From positions 1,110,001-1,174,000 of the forward strand of contig JAOTOL010001477.1 of the NCBI GenBank assembly GCA_034440575.1: a stretch of DNA of 64,000 nucleotides. Direction: 5' to 3'. Positions 46,881 through 59,100 of this stretch are shown piece after piece. This DNA is from Imbricaverruca yamaguchii (Eukaryota; Arthropoda; Thecostraca; Neoverrucidae). The position numbers and the translations under genes were made by a program. How positions within the stretch are numbered: the stretch's first letter is position 1; every line of letters begins with the position of its first letter. The notes under the pieces are model-generated. The model was not told the origin of the DNA. It saw only the letters and a list, made by a program, of their open reading frames with translations, and made no database searches.

Positions 46881-48580
46881 TACCGGCAGCTGGTGAAGCC
46901 GCAGTTGCCGGTCGTAATCTGCCTCTGAGCAGCAGCACTTCTTGATCTCGACGCCGATGTGCGTTGTGTCGAGCCTGACCGCCGTGCAGAATGCTGTGGC
47001 ACTTCGCTACAGCTTGTGGAACCCTCCAGCCTCTGTGAGCTCGTGGCCCCACTCGCACCTGTAGTCCCACCTGTAGTCCCACTCGGCATCTGCCCATTGC
47101 CATTTGACTGGAAAATGGAGGAATATCTTGCGGATTCGCAACCTAAGAGACAACGCGAGTGCGTTATTTTAGGTCTGGAAATGTGCCAAACATTTCGAGA
47201 AAAAAAAAGGTGTGTTGGTCAGCTGTTGGTCTGCCAGCCAGTAACGTCCCAGGTACAATCACACATCATTGCTGAATAGAATATGAGCAACGTGAACATT
47301 TCACTGGCGCCAACAAAGCCAACGTCATTAGTAGCATCGTTGGGAAAAGAAACTGCGGTATGGTCACGTACATATCACGTCATCTGTACATCACATCATC
47401 TCTCCACGTCACGTCATCTGATCATCTGATAACGTCACCTAATACCCATCACGTCATCACGTCGTCTCACACCTATATCTCACGACATCACATCACGTCA
47501 ACTCTCTCAACTCTCTCACATCACGTCATCTTATCTCTCCCTGCCGTTTGCTGGAGTCCACCGATTGGTCGCTTCGTAACGCGCTCCGCAAAATAAGGAA
47601 TACGTGGCTGCAGAGGGTGATGAGCCGGAGGATGTCACGCATCATAAAATGCGGCCTCAGCGGCTTGAACACATTGAGCATAAGTTCCCCATGCAACTCG
47701 CCTGTTACTTGGGCAATATGTCCCAGGATTTTAACTGCAGTCACCTCTTAAAACACTTTAAAGTACCTCTATGCAATCTCGTTTTTCTCGACATAACCTG
47801 CTGTTCTTACCTCGGGCGCCTTGATAGCCCCGCCTTATTCGTACCATTAATGATGTCCGCTTCATCCCGAACAACTTCGGCATCTCACTCTCTGGCACGT
47901 CCCCCCTTAGCAGATGTAAGCACCACTAACAGCAGCTGCTTTTTTAAATTCCGGCTGTGTAGCTCATTTCTGGTATCTCCTCCTTGCTTTTTCTGTACTC
48001 TGTCGTCTCAAGTTCTGCTGTGCACTAATACTCCGTCAAGGCCTGCGTGTTTTAGCGACCATTCCTAATTCGACGCCCATAAGCAATTGCATATGGGCGT
48101 CGAAACAAAGTCAGATCTATCAATGTATGGCGCCGTGTACCATTTGTTTGAGTGGCATGATATAATCCAGAGTGCTTATGTTGACACGTACCCTATACTG
48201 CTCTTTTGCTTACGCAACTTCACTTGTTATTGAGAAAACGTACACGTTGGTGATGTAAAATACACGAATAAACATACTCATGCACGTTTGTTGCTGGTTG
48301 TGCGGTGGCGCGCTACAATGCGTGCACCGCGTGGGTAAAGGACCTACCATTGCATTAACAAATGGTGGAACTGATAGATTCCCAAAATTCAGCGTAAGCC
48401 GTTCTTAATAATGGATTAACCGCAGCAGTTTGTACAGCCAAACATTGTCCCGACGGGATGGAGGAGTTAACAGCGTGTGCCCCCAGTCATGCACTTGTGA
48501 ATTGATGCGTTGTTCCGGTGATGATGTATGACAGGAAGCTTCTCTCTCGCCTTATGACACTACCTTCTTCCAGTCGCCTT
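46881..48580. other. Non-coding or unassigned stretch
   Basis: Positions 47,360-47,540 are a loose CATCACGTCATCT repeat. Short ORFs around 46,960-47,280 and 47,604-48,068 have no recognised motifs. A minus-strand piece near 46,900-46,990 (EIKKCCCSEADYD) is Cys-rich but isolated. Confidence 0.4.
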
Positions 48581-48584
48581 CCAT

Positions 48585-49010
48585 GGTCCCTTCCCTGGTT
48601 CTATTCTTCACTTCCCTTTCCCCGCTCCTCCCCGTCCCTCTTATAGGGCCTCTTCCCCACCCTCCTCCCAGTCCTGTCTTCCCGGTTCCCTTGTTCGATC
48701 GCCATGTCCTTGCCCAACTTCCCCAGACTACTTCCCTGGTTCTCTTTCCCGGTCCACTTTCCCGTTCCCCATCCCCATTCCCATTCCCCGGTACAATTTC
48801 TACTGTTGCCCAATATAGCCCCCATGCCTGGTTCCTTCCCCGGCCTCATTCCTGTTCCCCTCCCTCAGTCTATTTCCACGGCCCTGTTTCCCGGTCACCT
48901 TCTCCGGTTCCCTTGCACGGCCCCTTTCCCCAATCCCCACCACCGGTCCCGATCCCCGGTCCCCATCCCCAGTCCCCATCCCCGGTCCCCATCACCGCTC
49001 CCTTTCTCCG
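48585..49010. repeat. Long polypyrimidine tract with CCCCGGTCCCCATCC units
   Basis: About 425 bases with almost only C and T on the plus strand, built of loose ~11-12-bp units (CCCATCCCCGGT and similar), most regular at 48,945-49,000. The ORFs here (for example 48,583-49,041, Pro/Ser-rich) are products of the repeat. Confidence 0.85.
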
Positions 49011-49584
49011 ATCCCATAGATATATTCAAAGCTTTGGCTGAGACATTGCCTGACAGGCCTGGAGACACGTTCTCAAGAACAAATGCGCAGATTTCGCTGA
49101 GCACTGCAGAGTCATCTTTCTTCGAACTCTGAACAATACAATTCCCCTGAACTGATTTCATGATGGATAAACTCTGGGAAGAAATAAAGCTGCACTCGAC
49201 ATAGCCACCAATAACAATATAAACATCAATCGGAGAAGCAGTGAAGACACATATGCTGCTTTAGATTCAAGCCACATCTACTAGGTTTCCAAGTCACGCC
49301 TCACTGGACTCGTTAATCCTCGCACAGGTCACAGTCGAGGTCACCACAGCCGTATTTTGAAAGTCGCCGAACTTGTGTTGCGATTCTATGGCCTCGGACA
49401 CAACCGGCGTAGTGTGTACCGATGTGCTCCGATGGAATTCCGAAACCCAGCCCGAGGGCTTTCTCGGTTCGCCTTCGATTCCACTGAGGATATATTCGAA
49501 TACCCCAATCACGTGTGACTTATTTGGATGCAACATTTGCCTGCACTGTATATAACTAAGAACACGCTTGCGCATACATTTATG

Positions 49585-49876
<292 letters not shown>

Positions 49877-50094
49877 GCGATGATGACGGTGAGCCCAGCG
49901 ATCAGACTGGGGCTGGCGAGATGTCGAGCTGCGACGGTGCATCGAGCGACACAATAGCGTTAACAGTAACCACTTATTAACTTTCTCACTAGTATACGAC
50001 ATAGCTGGAGGCAGAGGACGCAGGCCTGCCACAAGTCGAAGGGTGGCGTGGCGGAACATTCGGTCTCGGCCGAATTGGGGCTCCGATCTCAGTT

Positions 50095-50275
50095 GGTGCT
50101 CTGAGCGGAAATGCTGAACTGAAACAGTTCAGTTTCGTCTCCGCTGTCCCCTGAACTGAAGCAGGTCAGTTCCGCCGAATGCTATGTAATGTCTTGCACT
50201 GAAGCTGGTCAGTTTTGCCAAACGTTATGTTTTGTCCTGCACTGAAGCGAATCAGTTCCGCGAACCTCTTCGCTG
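50095..50275. repeat. ~53-57-bp repeat with an internal hairpin, about four copies
   Basis: CTGAACTGAAGCAGGTCAGTT and relatives occur at about 50,115, 50,152, 50,197 and 50,240. Each contains AACTG and CAGTT arms that can pair, so the transcript would hold a row of small stem-loops. Confidence 0.7.
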
Positions 50276-51094
50276 TGTCTATTTCTGCCGACAAGTGACA
50301 ATCCGAGTTCTTCCAGAAAATATGTGAGGAAGTTTTGGACACCCTGTCAATATTCAGACGTACAGTTGCGAGAAAGGCAGGGATGAAGAAGGGAAGACTG
50401 CATTAAAACCGGTGGCTGTTCAGGGTGGGATTTAGGCGGGTGTGGTAGGGAGCGGCCAACAGAAACATCGTCATTTAGTTTTTAACGTTTAATCACCTAC
50501 AGATTAATTCTCCGATAACAAGGTAAAACTGCAGATTTGTAAAACCTTCGCAAAGCATGTGAGGACAAATAAATATGCATTACAGGAGTGACAGTAACAT
50601 AAACCAAGTATGTCGACTCAATTAGTTGTTAATACTACTCGCATAGATAATAAAAGTGCGAAAACCTCAGCAAACGCATGCGATAACATATAATAAATAA
50701 ATATTACCTGTTGAACTACTACTCGAAACTACCAACGAATACTCTGCCTGATGCTTGAATGATGGTGGTGTGTGAAAAAATATATACCATGACAAGTTTG
50801 GGAAGAAGCTCATTTGGCAACCTAGGAAGTCTACAAAACAGATCCAATTGCACCGTGCTAACACGTGCACTTTGTTTGAATAGTGTGTGCCTGCGCGGAT
50901 TAACCCAGTTGGCACTTACACTTACAAGGGGAAGTACGCCAGAAGGTCATACATGTCTATGCTGTTTTTGAGGATGTTACTAATATAAACAAGTCAAACA
51001 TTTCATGCCTGGAAGCTAGGGAATGCATTTTGAAATGTTGGCAAGGTCATTGTGGGACAAGGAGGCCGGTTAGTCAGATGGCGTGGGATGTAGG

Positions 51095-51475
51095 AGCCAC
51101 ATCTGAATTTGTACTGTACTCGATCGACCCGCACAGTGTGGGACCCACACTGTGGGTGGCAGCGAAGCCCGTCCAAATGACGCTGGCTTATTTTAAAACA
51201 GAACGTACGTTGGTGAAGTACGCAGCCATTACAGCACTGCGCTTAAATTCGGAATGTTTTGTGACGACCTGAAAAGATCCCACAAACATACCCAGAGTTT
51301 TGGTTGATGTTCGTGCGATGTCATTAACATGAGCTCCAGATGTTAATTTTGAATGCAATATTACACCCAAATCGCGAACTTCGTTCACTTTTTCTAATTT
51401 GATATTGCTAGTTTTGTACGTCCCTTGGACAGGGATCCACTTAACAGTCATCGTGAACGCTTTGCGTTGCATTGC
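51095..51475 (-). pseudogene. Reverse transcriptase C-terminal fragment of another LINE
   Basis: Frame 51,472-51,188 reads NIKLEKVNEVRDLGVILHSK followed by LTSGAHVNDIA, the KDLGV region just after the catalytic box. It ends SVLK-stop, with continuing homology (ASVIWTG, AATHS) in the same frame beyond the stop. It differs from both the I-type and the CR1-like copies in this window, so it is a third LINE lineage. The left boundary abuts unrelated sequence and the fragment is only about 380 bp. Confidence 0.75.
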
Positions 51476-51614
51476 TCAAAGGTGACGACATTTCTGCAAC
51501 ACAAACAGGGCTTCGTGTGATTTAAAAATGTGAACATAAACTCATTTGCATTTCGTCGACGTAACATTTCGATAAATTATCCGTTTTTACATCTCATCAT
51601 TATTCCAAACCAGA

Positions 51615-51915
<301 letters not shown>

Positions 51916-51959
51916 ATATGCAGCCCGACAGCAGCTTGCCGATGGGACCCAAGACGCTG

Positions 51960-53314
51960 GAGGTCTAGTGGTCGGCCCATCGAGCCTCTTGAAGTATGAC
52001 CAACTGTGCGGCAGCTTGGTCCGATACGTCCCGGGTGGCAGGGACCTGACACGGAAAGGTTCACAACACCTCCGTGAACGCCCACCCGGGCGATGTATTT
52101 GTCGGGCACTTTAACTGCGAAACGCGGCACACCGGAGCGGCTATCGCCCAACAGCTGCTGCGCTTTCTTGTTGAGCGCGGTATACAGGCCACTGCCATCC
52201 ATGCGGTGGGAGGCGATGGGACTAACGAGGTGGTGGGCTGGCAAGGCGGCTGGATGGCCCAATTCGAAAAGCTGCTAGGCCGGCTGCTGGCCGAGCTGCC
52301 CTACAGAGCCCCATTCAGGAAGCTCAACGGGCCGAACACCAGTCCCTCCAGCTTCTCGGTTCCAATCGGCAAGCTGCTGTCGGGCCCGGTGCATCAGTTG
52401 CATGTCGCTCTTCCCGCCCCTGACAACAGCTGCGCTTCCGCTGCTGTAGATGATGTCAAACGCAATCTGAGCTCAGATCTGCGCCTGCTGGTGCAGTGTG
52501 CCCAGTGTGTGACTTCAGGCGATGGAAGAGAAGGAGCGCAGTGCGTTCATGGCCAGCTCAGCATGGCGCGGTGGCACACCGCACAGAACAGACTGTTGCG
52601 TGTTTACATGGCCCAACAGTGCCCCAGCGCCGAACTGCAGACGCTTTCGTTGTACGTTGTGGGCGCTTACATCCCAGCAGTGCTGGCAATCAGACACCGG
52701 CCGGATCTGGTGGAGGCGCCGCACCACCTGCACGACCAGCTTGAGCGGCAGCGCCGCCACATTACCCGCGATGATCTGGCCGAAGTGCAGAGGAGACTCT
52801 GCGGGAACGCCATGATGGCGCACCCTGAGGCCGTCATCTTCGGCATGCTCGGGGACGAACGCCGAGAGATCCGGGCCCGAGCTATCCAGCTCATCGGTGA
52901 GGCCCGTCAGCGCCGGCAGCCTGGGCAGCCAGTCCGGGCTTACAAATGCCTGGAAATAAATATCCGGGCCAGCAACTTCATGGAGTTGATGGATCTGCAG
53001 CACCATCAGGCAGATATCGAGCCACCCTAACCCGCCCACTTGGCGGCGATGAGCTGGCGCGTATGCTGGACGAGCCTCTGCGAACTGGCATTCCCTGCCA
53101 CACGCAGGCGACGGAGCGAAGTGTAAAGTTGACCATGGAGTCGGCGGCGGCTGTCACCGGTAGAGATCGCCAGGGTGGCTATAGCCTGAATAAGGTGGCC
53201 TTCCGTCGCCGGTTCCGGGCCAGCGAGTCCCAGAGCGCCGCTGCCGCGAGTCTCAGCGCGGCGGGCTGTTGCGGCGTGCCCCGGTGGCGGCGGCGGAATG
53301 GTAATGACAGATGA
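51960..53314 (+). pseudogene. Decayed second copy of the VDGTxxNTG transposase-like family
   Basis: The frame 52,074-53,030 starts from a GTG, and a TGA lies in frame at 52,047. It holds AVGGDGTNEVVGW (family VGxDGTxxNTG, N and G altered), FRKLNGPNTSPSSFSVPIGK, LSMARWHTAQNRLLRVYM, VVGAYIPAVLAIRHRPDL, NAMMAHPEAVIFGMLGDERR and NFMELMDLQ. The QWxxCxLHxNEL block is deleted: LLGR joins LAELPYR directly. After IEPP a one-base loss shifts the frame, and the family's end GGDELARMLDEP, then IPCHTQATERSVKL, continues in the 52,946-53,314 frame. It is GC-rich compared with its flanks. Clearly inactive, and diverged from the 37.6-40.1 kb gene, so it is an older or separate lineage. Confidence 0.8.
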
Positions 53315-53329
53315 TCTGACGGAATACAT

Positions 53330-54585
53330 ATAATATACCTTTTACAAAATACATACAGGTGTGAGGGGTAACACTGGTTTCATGTTGATTACCCTGTTGC
53401 GATTCAGGCCAGGCTTCGCAGGGCATTTTAAAGAAAATATGTTCTGCGCAATACCACCACTTTTCAACCAATATGTGCGATTATTTCTCTGTAGAATCCG
53501 TCACCATTTGTTTTTGTATTTGCGTATCTAATTCACATAAAACATAACCGGTAAGTTAGTTGAGACGGTACCAGTCCATCAAGGCGCCAAACCACGCTTG
53601 GTGGAAAGTACAAACGCGTCCGTCATGAGGCATTTGGAAGGCAGCTGGGCTCGCCAGGCCTGCCATTTGTTGGCAGCCCAGGGAACCGCTCGAACTTTCC
53701 ATACTTCAGAAGACTAAATCTGAGGTAAGAATCTTGTAAACAGTGCCAAATGATCGAAAATGAATTTCCTCGACGATGTAATGCTCAAGCGAACTGATTT
53801 TCCCACCAGTCCGCTTATGTGATGCAGAAATGTAAAAAAAATTTGGTCCCAGCCAAAATCTTCAAGTGGCCGGGGGCCATCAAAAGATGTGAGAAATTTG
53901 CATTTCTGATGCTTTCATGGTGTTCAGCGGCCCAAAATGCATAAAATGAGGGGGAGCTGCTTTCGATTTTGGCAAAAAGTGTGCAAGCCGGACCAACCTA
54001 GTAGTACGTGTACATCATTTGATCCTGTGAATACCCTTTTTCTGAAAGCGAGGAAAAATGATCGAGATCGCTTGTTTGGAATACCCGATGCTGGGTAGGC
54101 AATTATCAAACAACAAACGGCGTAGAACATCCAGTCTATTGATGTAGTATTGTTACCCCACTGAAGGTGTGGTTTTCGCGATGCATTTCAGGTGCTTCAG
54201 GGAGTTACTCCGCGCATATCGTAACTAAATGTGAATGTGTCATGATCACTCGATTGTCAAATGGATAAAAGGCGTTTGCATGGCGCATCTGGAAGTCATG
54301 AGCCGAAATTCTGCTTAGAGAGGATATATGAATCCCGGGATCCCGGGAAGTCCCGGGATTTTTTTCCCGGAAAATCCCGAAATCCCGGGATTTGGAAAAC
54401 GGCCCGGGATCGACATCCCTACTAGGCACGCCATTAGCGGGGGATGGGCGGGGCTGACGCGAAAATCCGAAAGTTGGCCCCTCCCAAACCGGTGAGCTAG
54501 ATCCGCCAGTGAGTCAACCTTATGGTATCGTATCGTATGGTGTACTTTCACATTGTGTCCAACACCATCTGGTTTTCATCAACGT
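53330..54585. other. Intergenic stretch
   Basis: No gene. Contains the TCCCGGGA cluster at 54,330-54,412. CTAGATCCGCCAGTG near 54,497 resembles a hAT-type end. Confidence 0.4.
54330..54412. repeat. TCCCGGGA palindrome cluster
   Basis: At least five full or partial copies of TCCCGGGA within about 80 bp, spaced by A/T runs (for example AATCCCGGGATCCCGGGAAG). Read on the minus strand it starts TAGGGATGTCGATCCCGGG, which looks like the end of a hAT-type element. Confidence 0.7.
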
Positions 54586-54701
54586 ACATTAGGGTGTCTC
54601 ACCATACCAATATCCATATTTCATTCGATCCACATTTATTGCCGCATTCGTTTATGCGAGAAACCACCACACTGAAATAACTGGACGGTTTGTTCAAGAT
54701 C

Positions 54702-56101
54702 TAGGGGTCCCGCAAGTTGGCATATTTCAGAAATGGGTACATATCGCGCGGCAGGGATCGGCGGTCACTCGGCAATAATAAGATTCACACACCGGGTCCT
54801 TCAGACGATGCGTCGACTAACCGACCTGTATGTAGGTGTCACACTTGTCGCTCAGATCAGCATTTCCTTTTTTGTTGTCTTTTGGATCAGCTTTCTAGTT
54901 CCATGCACTGCCTTCAGCAGGAACTGCCTCTTCTGTCGTTGTCAGGGCGTTGTTGAACTCCTTGATCAAGGCGATCGCTCGTTCCGCGTGGTCGTTGACG
55001 ACCGCAAGCCGTGTCACGCGCTGCTTGCCCGCCTTGTACGCGTCGTTTTCTTCCCACGACTGGACTGGTGTGCTCAGGTTCAGAGCCTCCAGCAGCACTT
55101 TTGTCCGTGAGGTGACGAAATCCGACAGGCGTTTTCCCTGGAATGGCCCCACATTTTTCTTTTCGAGTCGCTTCAGTGCCTTTTTCTTCGCAGGCTTTCC
55201 GCGGTTGGTGACCATACACTCCTTATCACACTGCTTGGTCGAAGAGTGCAAGCCCGACCAGAGTCTCGGATATATACCACACATGGCGCATCATGGCTTC
55301 CAGAGCTGTTTGCGCACAGCTGCAGCTCCCTCGCATGCAAGTGCATCCGGGTCCTTGAGGAACTCTGCTCGCGGTGCGAGATCCGCTCGCGACGCAAGAT
55401 CCCATGTAGACCAGCGCCACGAAGAGGCTGACGTACGTGATGCCTTTGAGTTGGTCGGACGTCATCTGGAACATTGTCGTCCGCTGCAGCAGGAACAGCT
55501 TCAACGCGTATATGCCCTTAGCCATCCACCTCGCATGATGGTGCGCTCCTGGTCTCTTCAGGGGGATCTCGTCCACCATCGTCTCCCCCAGGAACAGGAG
55601 CACGAGCTGCAGCAGCTCCTTGTAGTCGTTCCGTGGCTGCGCCTGGACCAGAGCCTCCGTGATCACCGGCACCGTTCGGGCTTTCAGCGCGGCAGCGTTC
55701 CGCTGGCTTCGATTTTGACTGATGGAGTATCACTGGCGGTGGTGACATCAGTCTTGTCCAGTGAGTTCCACTGTCTCTGGAACTTATCGTCTGGCCCGGT
55801 GGAAGGGCCCATAGCAGACTTCATGGCGCGGGAGAGAATGACCTCGTACACATGATGTCTGCAGGTGAGGTGAAGCAGTTCCCCTTCCAAGAGTTCCTCG
55901 AACTTCACGCACGCTCCTACATAGCAGCCAATATTTGAAGCGGTAGTGTCGAAGGAGACCCTTTCAGCCAGCTGGTGCTCCTGAACCAACTCAAACCCGA
56001 CGCGTGCCATTTCGACTCCTGTGCCAGCTGACACTTTGGGGATGCCAAGCAGTTTCTCCTGTCCAGTGGAGTGGCAATGATGCCAGCTTGCGGGACCCCT
56101 A
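54702..56101 (-). mobile_element. Internally deleted DNA transposon bounded by 22-bp inverted repeats
   Basis: TAGGGGTCCCGCAAGTTGGC (54,702 onward) and its complement ending at 56,101 match over 22 bases with one mismatch. The coding piece fills the space exactly. At its upstream end the inverted repeat runs straight into the middle of the transposase frame, so the N-terminal half has been deleted together with any promoter. I find no matching 8-bp flank (TCAAGATC against CATCAGTT), so the target duplication has been lost or the ends are misplaced by a few bases. Confidence 0.65.
54852..56095 (-). pseudogene. Third copy of the family: C-terminal half of a related transposase-like protein
   Basis: Read from 56,080 down it gives GQEKLLGIPKV, SFDTTASNIGCYVGACV (probable catalytic D), HLTCRHHVYEVILSRAM (CxxH equivalent) and MGPSTGPDDKFQRQW. 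Frame breaks follow near 55,690-55,710, after which come NDYKELLQLVLLFLG, RPGAHHHARWMAKGIYALKL, FVALVYMGSC and HVWYISETLVGLALFD. Another break near 55,230 precedes LSDFVTSRTKVLLEALNLS, WEENDAYK and VVNDHAERAIALIKEFNNAL (probable catalytic E). A further break at about 54,925 precedes QFLLKAVHGTRKLIQKTTK, with the stop at 54,852-54,854. This is the DTTxSNTG/VVNDxAERG branch, distinct from the VDGT branch at 37.6-40.1 kb. Dead, with at least three frameshifts. Confidence 0.82.
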
Positions 56102-59100
56102 CATCAGTTCGGATGTATCTAAAACTTACAGAGGTGAGCTTTTAAGATAAAAGGAACATGGAGAGGCATGTGGATCAACGTTCGAACAACTTTTGTTTTT
56201 TACCATTGTTCGGTGTCTAACGTACATCTTGAAATAAATGCAAACGACATAGAGTTTTGTCAATTGGACAATCACAAATGACATTACAACCATACGTAGC
56301 CTATTATCAAAACACAAATAAGCACAAATATTAGTCACAAATAAGACACACTCACAGAACACGATGGATGGCATAATTCTTGGGTTTTCTTGGTGTTGGT
56401 ACGGGGTCGGCATAGATGGGCGTGATTCTTGGGCGTAGATCGGCAGATTATCTAGTGTTAAGTGTTATGGTGGCGCTGGTTGTGCGGCGTGTTATGGTGC
56501 TGCTGATTGGACTGGGAGTATTGGTGATCGAATAACACCAACCATAATACCAGCTTGGAGTGCTGGTCCTATGGTTGGTGGTGCTAGTTGTAGAGTACCT
56601 AGTGTTATAGTTTTGCTGGTTGGACAGATGGTGACAGATAGTCTTGTATTATGGTCCTTGGCTGTGAATTTTTTATATCAAGTATTTCAGGTTTTCTTCT
56701 CGAGGTTGGTTGGTTGGTTTGGTGTTTGGTATTTGGTGTTTTGGTGTTTTGGTGTTTGGTGGGGGGCGGGGGTGGGCATCATTCTCTTCTCGTTGTCATT
56801 TGACATATTCTGTGAAAATCTGTCAGTTGTCAATTTAGGTTTAGGATGCAAATCTCGGTTGGGATAATACCGAAACGAAATGAGGCGATGCCAGCGGGAA
56901 ACAATTGGCTGCTGAACTCATCGAAATAAGCATCGGGATTGCCACAGATTCCGTTCTTCAGATTTAAATGTGCTCAGGAAATACACATTTGCACATTGTC
57001 CCATTAGGTCGTTCAATGTTCGATGTCCTGTGTCTGCCCGTGCTGCCAGCTTTTAGGTGAGTTTCCTGCCATATTCTGAATCTCATCTCGGTCCCGGTTG
57101 TCGATTGTGACCCAACTGGTATGACATAACCAACTACGTTTGGTAGTGATGGCAAAATAGTCAACCAATCGCAGATAACTGGTGGCTGTAATGGCTATTG
57201 CCACTATTTGAAGATCCTCATCTCACTCGGCTGGTGGACTAGTTCAAAATAGGCGCACGGAAGGCGTCTAAGCGCGGAATATAGGCGCACGGAAGGTGTC
57301 TCCAGCTAAAAGTGACACGTCACAGGACTACGTTAATTAATCAGCTTGAAATAATTTGACCTTCATGAATATAGCTAGGTTAGGTTAGGTTAATCAAGTG
57401 GGTCAAATGTATCCTCGCAAAATCTCGCAAGAACCAAGTGGACCGATTGCATCCTTGCAGGGGTGTTTTGTAAGATGGACATAAAGTAGGGTTTTGAACC
57501 GACGCGAAATTGGAGGAGTGCGCTTTGAAGTGAAAAGATCAATCCATCTGAAAATATCAACCCAACCCAGTTTAAGCACGCCTAAAGTACACTTCAGATG
57601 ATATGAAGTTCGTTAAAAAGCGACATTTCGGCGACTGCCACGCCCAGATAACAGCAAAATCTCGAGAATCAAGTGGGCCAAATCTATCCTCCGACGCACG
57701 GTTAGGCTTGTGATACTTTATCTGTGCATATTATTTGATAAAGATACTCTAGTAAAAGATGCAGCTGGTCTTGGCGCATCTGATGGTGTTATCAAGGCTA
57801 GGTTAGGTTTTCAACTTTTTCGAAGATGTTTTTTTTAATGAAAAAAGCAACATAGTTAAAAACATTAGAAAAACAAAACATGCTTCCCTTAGCTTTTGCG
57901 ACATTTTTCAACATGGTTCTGTTAACACGTGTCATTTAACATTTAGGTTAGGTTGATAAAAATAGGCAAATGTTCATATTTACGTAATATTCATATTAAT
58001 GTTTTGGGTGCATTTTGTAATTGTCTAAATTTGAAAACTGTGTGGACAAATTTTAATCAAAAGTTCTTTCTAAATTTTTATCCTTCCTAATTTTACACCT
58101 GCTTTACATTTTTCACCCGGGAAGCAAAATCCATAAATCCCGAGCATTTCTCCCAAAGCAATTTAGTTTTTAGGCATGTTAAAGGTATGTTCGTCCGAAC
58201 TAATTAATCTAAGCAATAGGCGTAGAATCACGCACTGACCACGAATATAAGAAATCGTACCGTAACTTTTTGAGATACGAGCATATGACGAAATCATGAA
58301 ACATTGTTTGATGTTGTGTGTGAAATTTTCGCAAATTGTAAGGGAAGACAATTAACGTGGGTATGATAAAAGAAGGGAAAAATGAGGGGAAAAATTGTGA
58401 TGGTCGAAAATTATTGATGAATAGCGTATCGATAGTTTTGAAACTTTTAAAAACCTTTTATAATATAATGTTATCTGACAAAGTAGCACACATGAATTGT
58501 GTATGGAACTGCTTTTTTGGATTTTAAAAATTCTTGTGATTTGTTTAATTTTTAAAAAGTTTACTTAACATTTTAAGTACGAAAAAAGTGATAATTTTGG
58601 AATTTTTTTTTCTCCTTTCCCCCATGGCACCGAACAGTGATATCAAGATGGCGTAGATCGGACACGAATCGAGCGAATTCTGGAGACTCAGTCCACAGGA
58701 TTTTCCACATTTCCCGAATTTTTCATTTGCAACAATTTCCTCATACAACCCAAGTTACACAGACTTAAGTGGACGAGCTGAGCTGAGAAAAGTAACTTAT
58801 ATCGATCTAGCTGTGTAACTTTTGAGATATAAGCCAAATAGTTTTGGCATGATGCTTCAGAAAATGATGCATGACAATAATTATTTATAGTGCATTGCCC
58901 ACATGATGGGATTATCGACATTGTGTCGACTTGCGTTTGAGAATGATAATTATCTTTGTAACTTGTGATGGACTTGGATGGATGGATAGATGACTTGGAC
59001 GCGACACATTGCTTTCTATAGCACTTAGCACTAAAAGATCGGTTTTAAATTGCTCATTTGAGAAATAAGGAAATAATGGAAATTCTGATGAGTACATATC

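Noticed and set aside
46890..47000. Minus-strand Cys-rich piece (EIKKCCCSEADYD) resembling the end of a Ly6 or receptor ectodomain
   Set aside because: Short, isolated, preceded by an in-frame stop, and without convincing splice sites or neighbouring exons.
54581..56227. Identical 9-mers AACGTACAT (54,581-54,589 and 56,219-56,227) as target duplication around the 54.7-56.1 kb copy
   Set aside because: The adjoining sequences are not inverted repeats of each other, whereas the TAGGGGTCCC ends at 54,702 and 56,101 are. The match may be chance.
57375..57395. TTAGG repeats, the arthropod telomere motif
   Set aside because: Only about three units, not an array; TAGGTTAGG words also occur singly nearby. 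Too little to call telomeric DNA.
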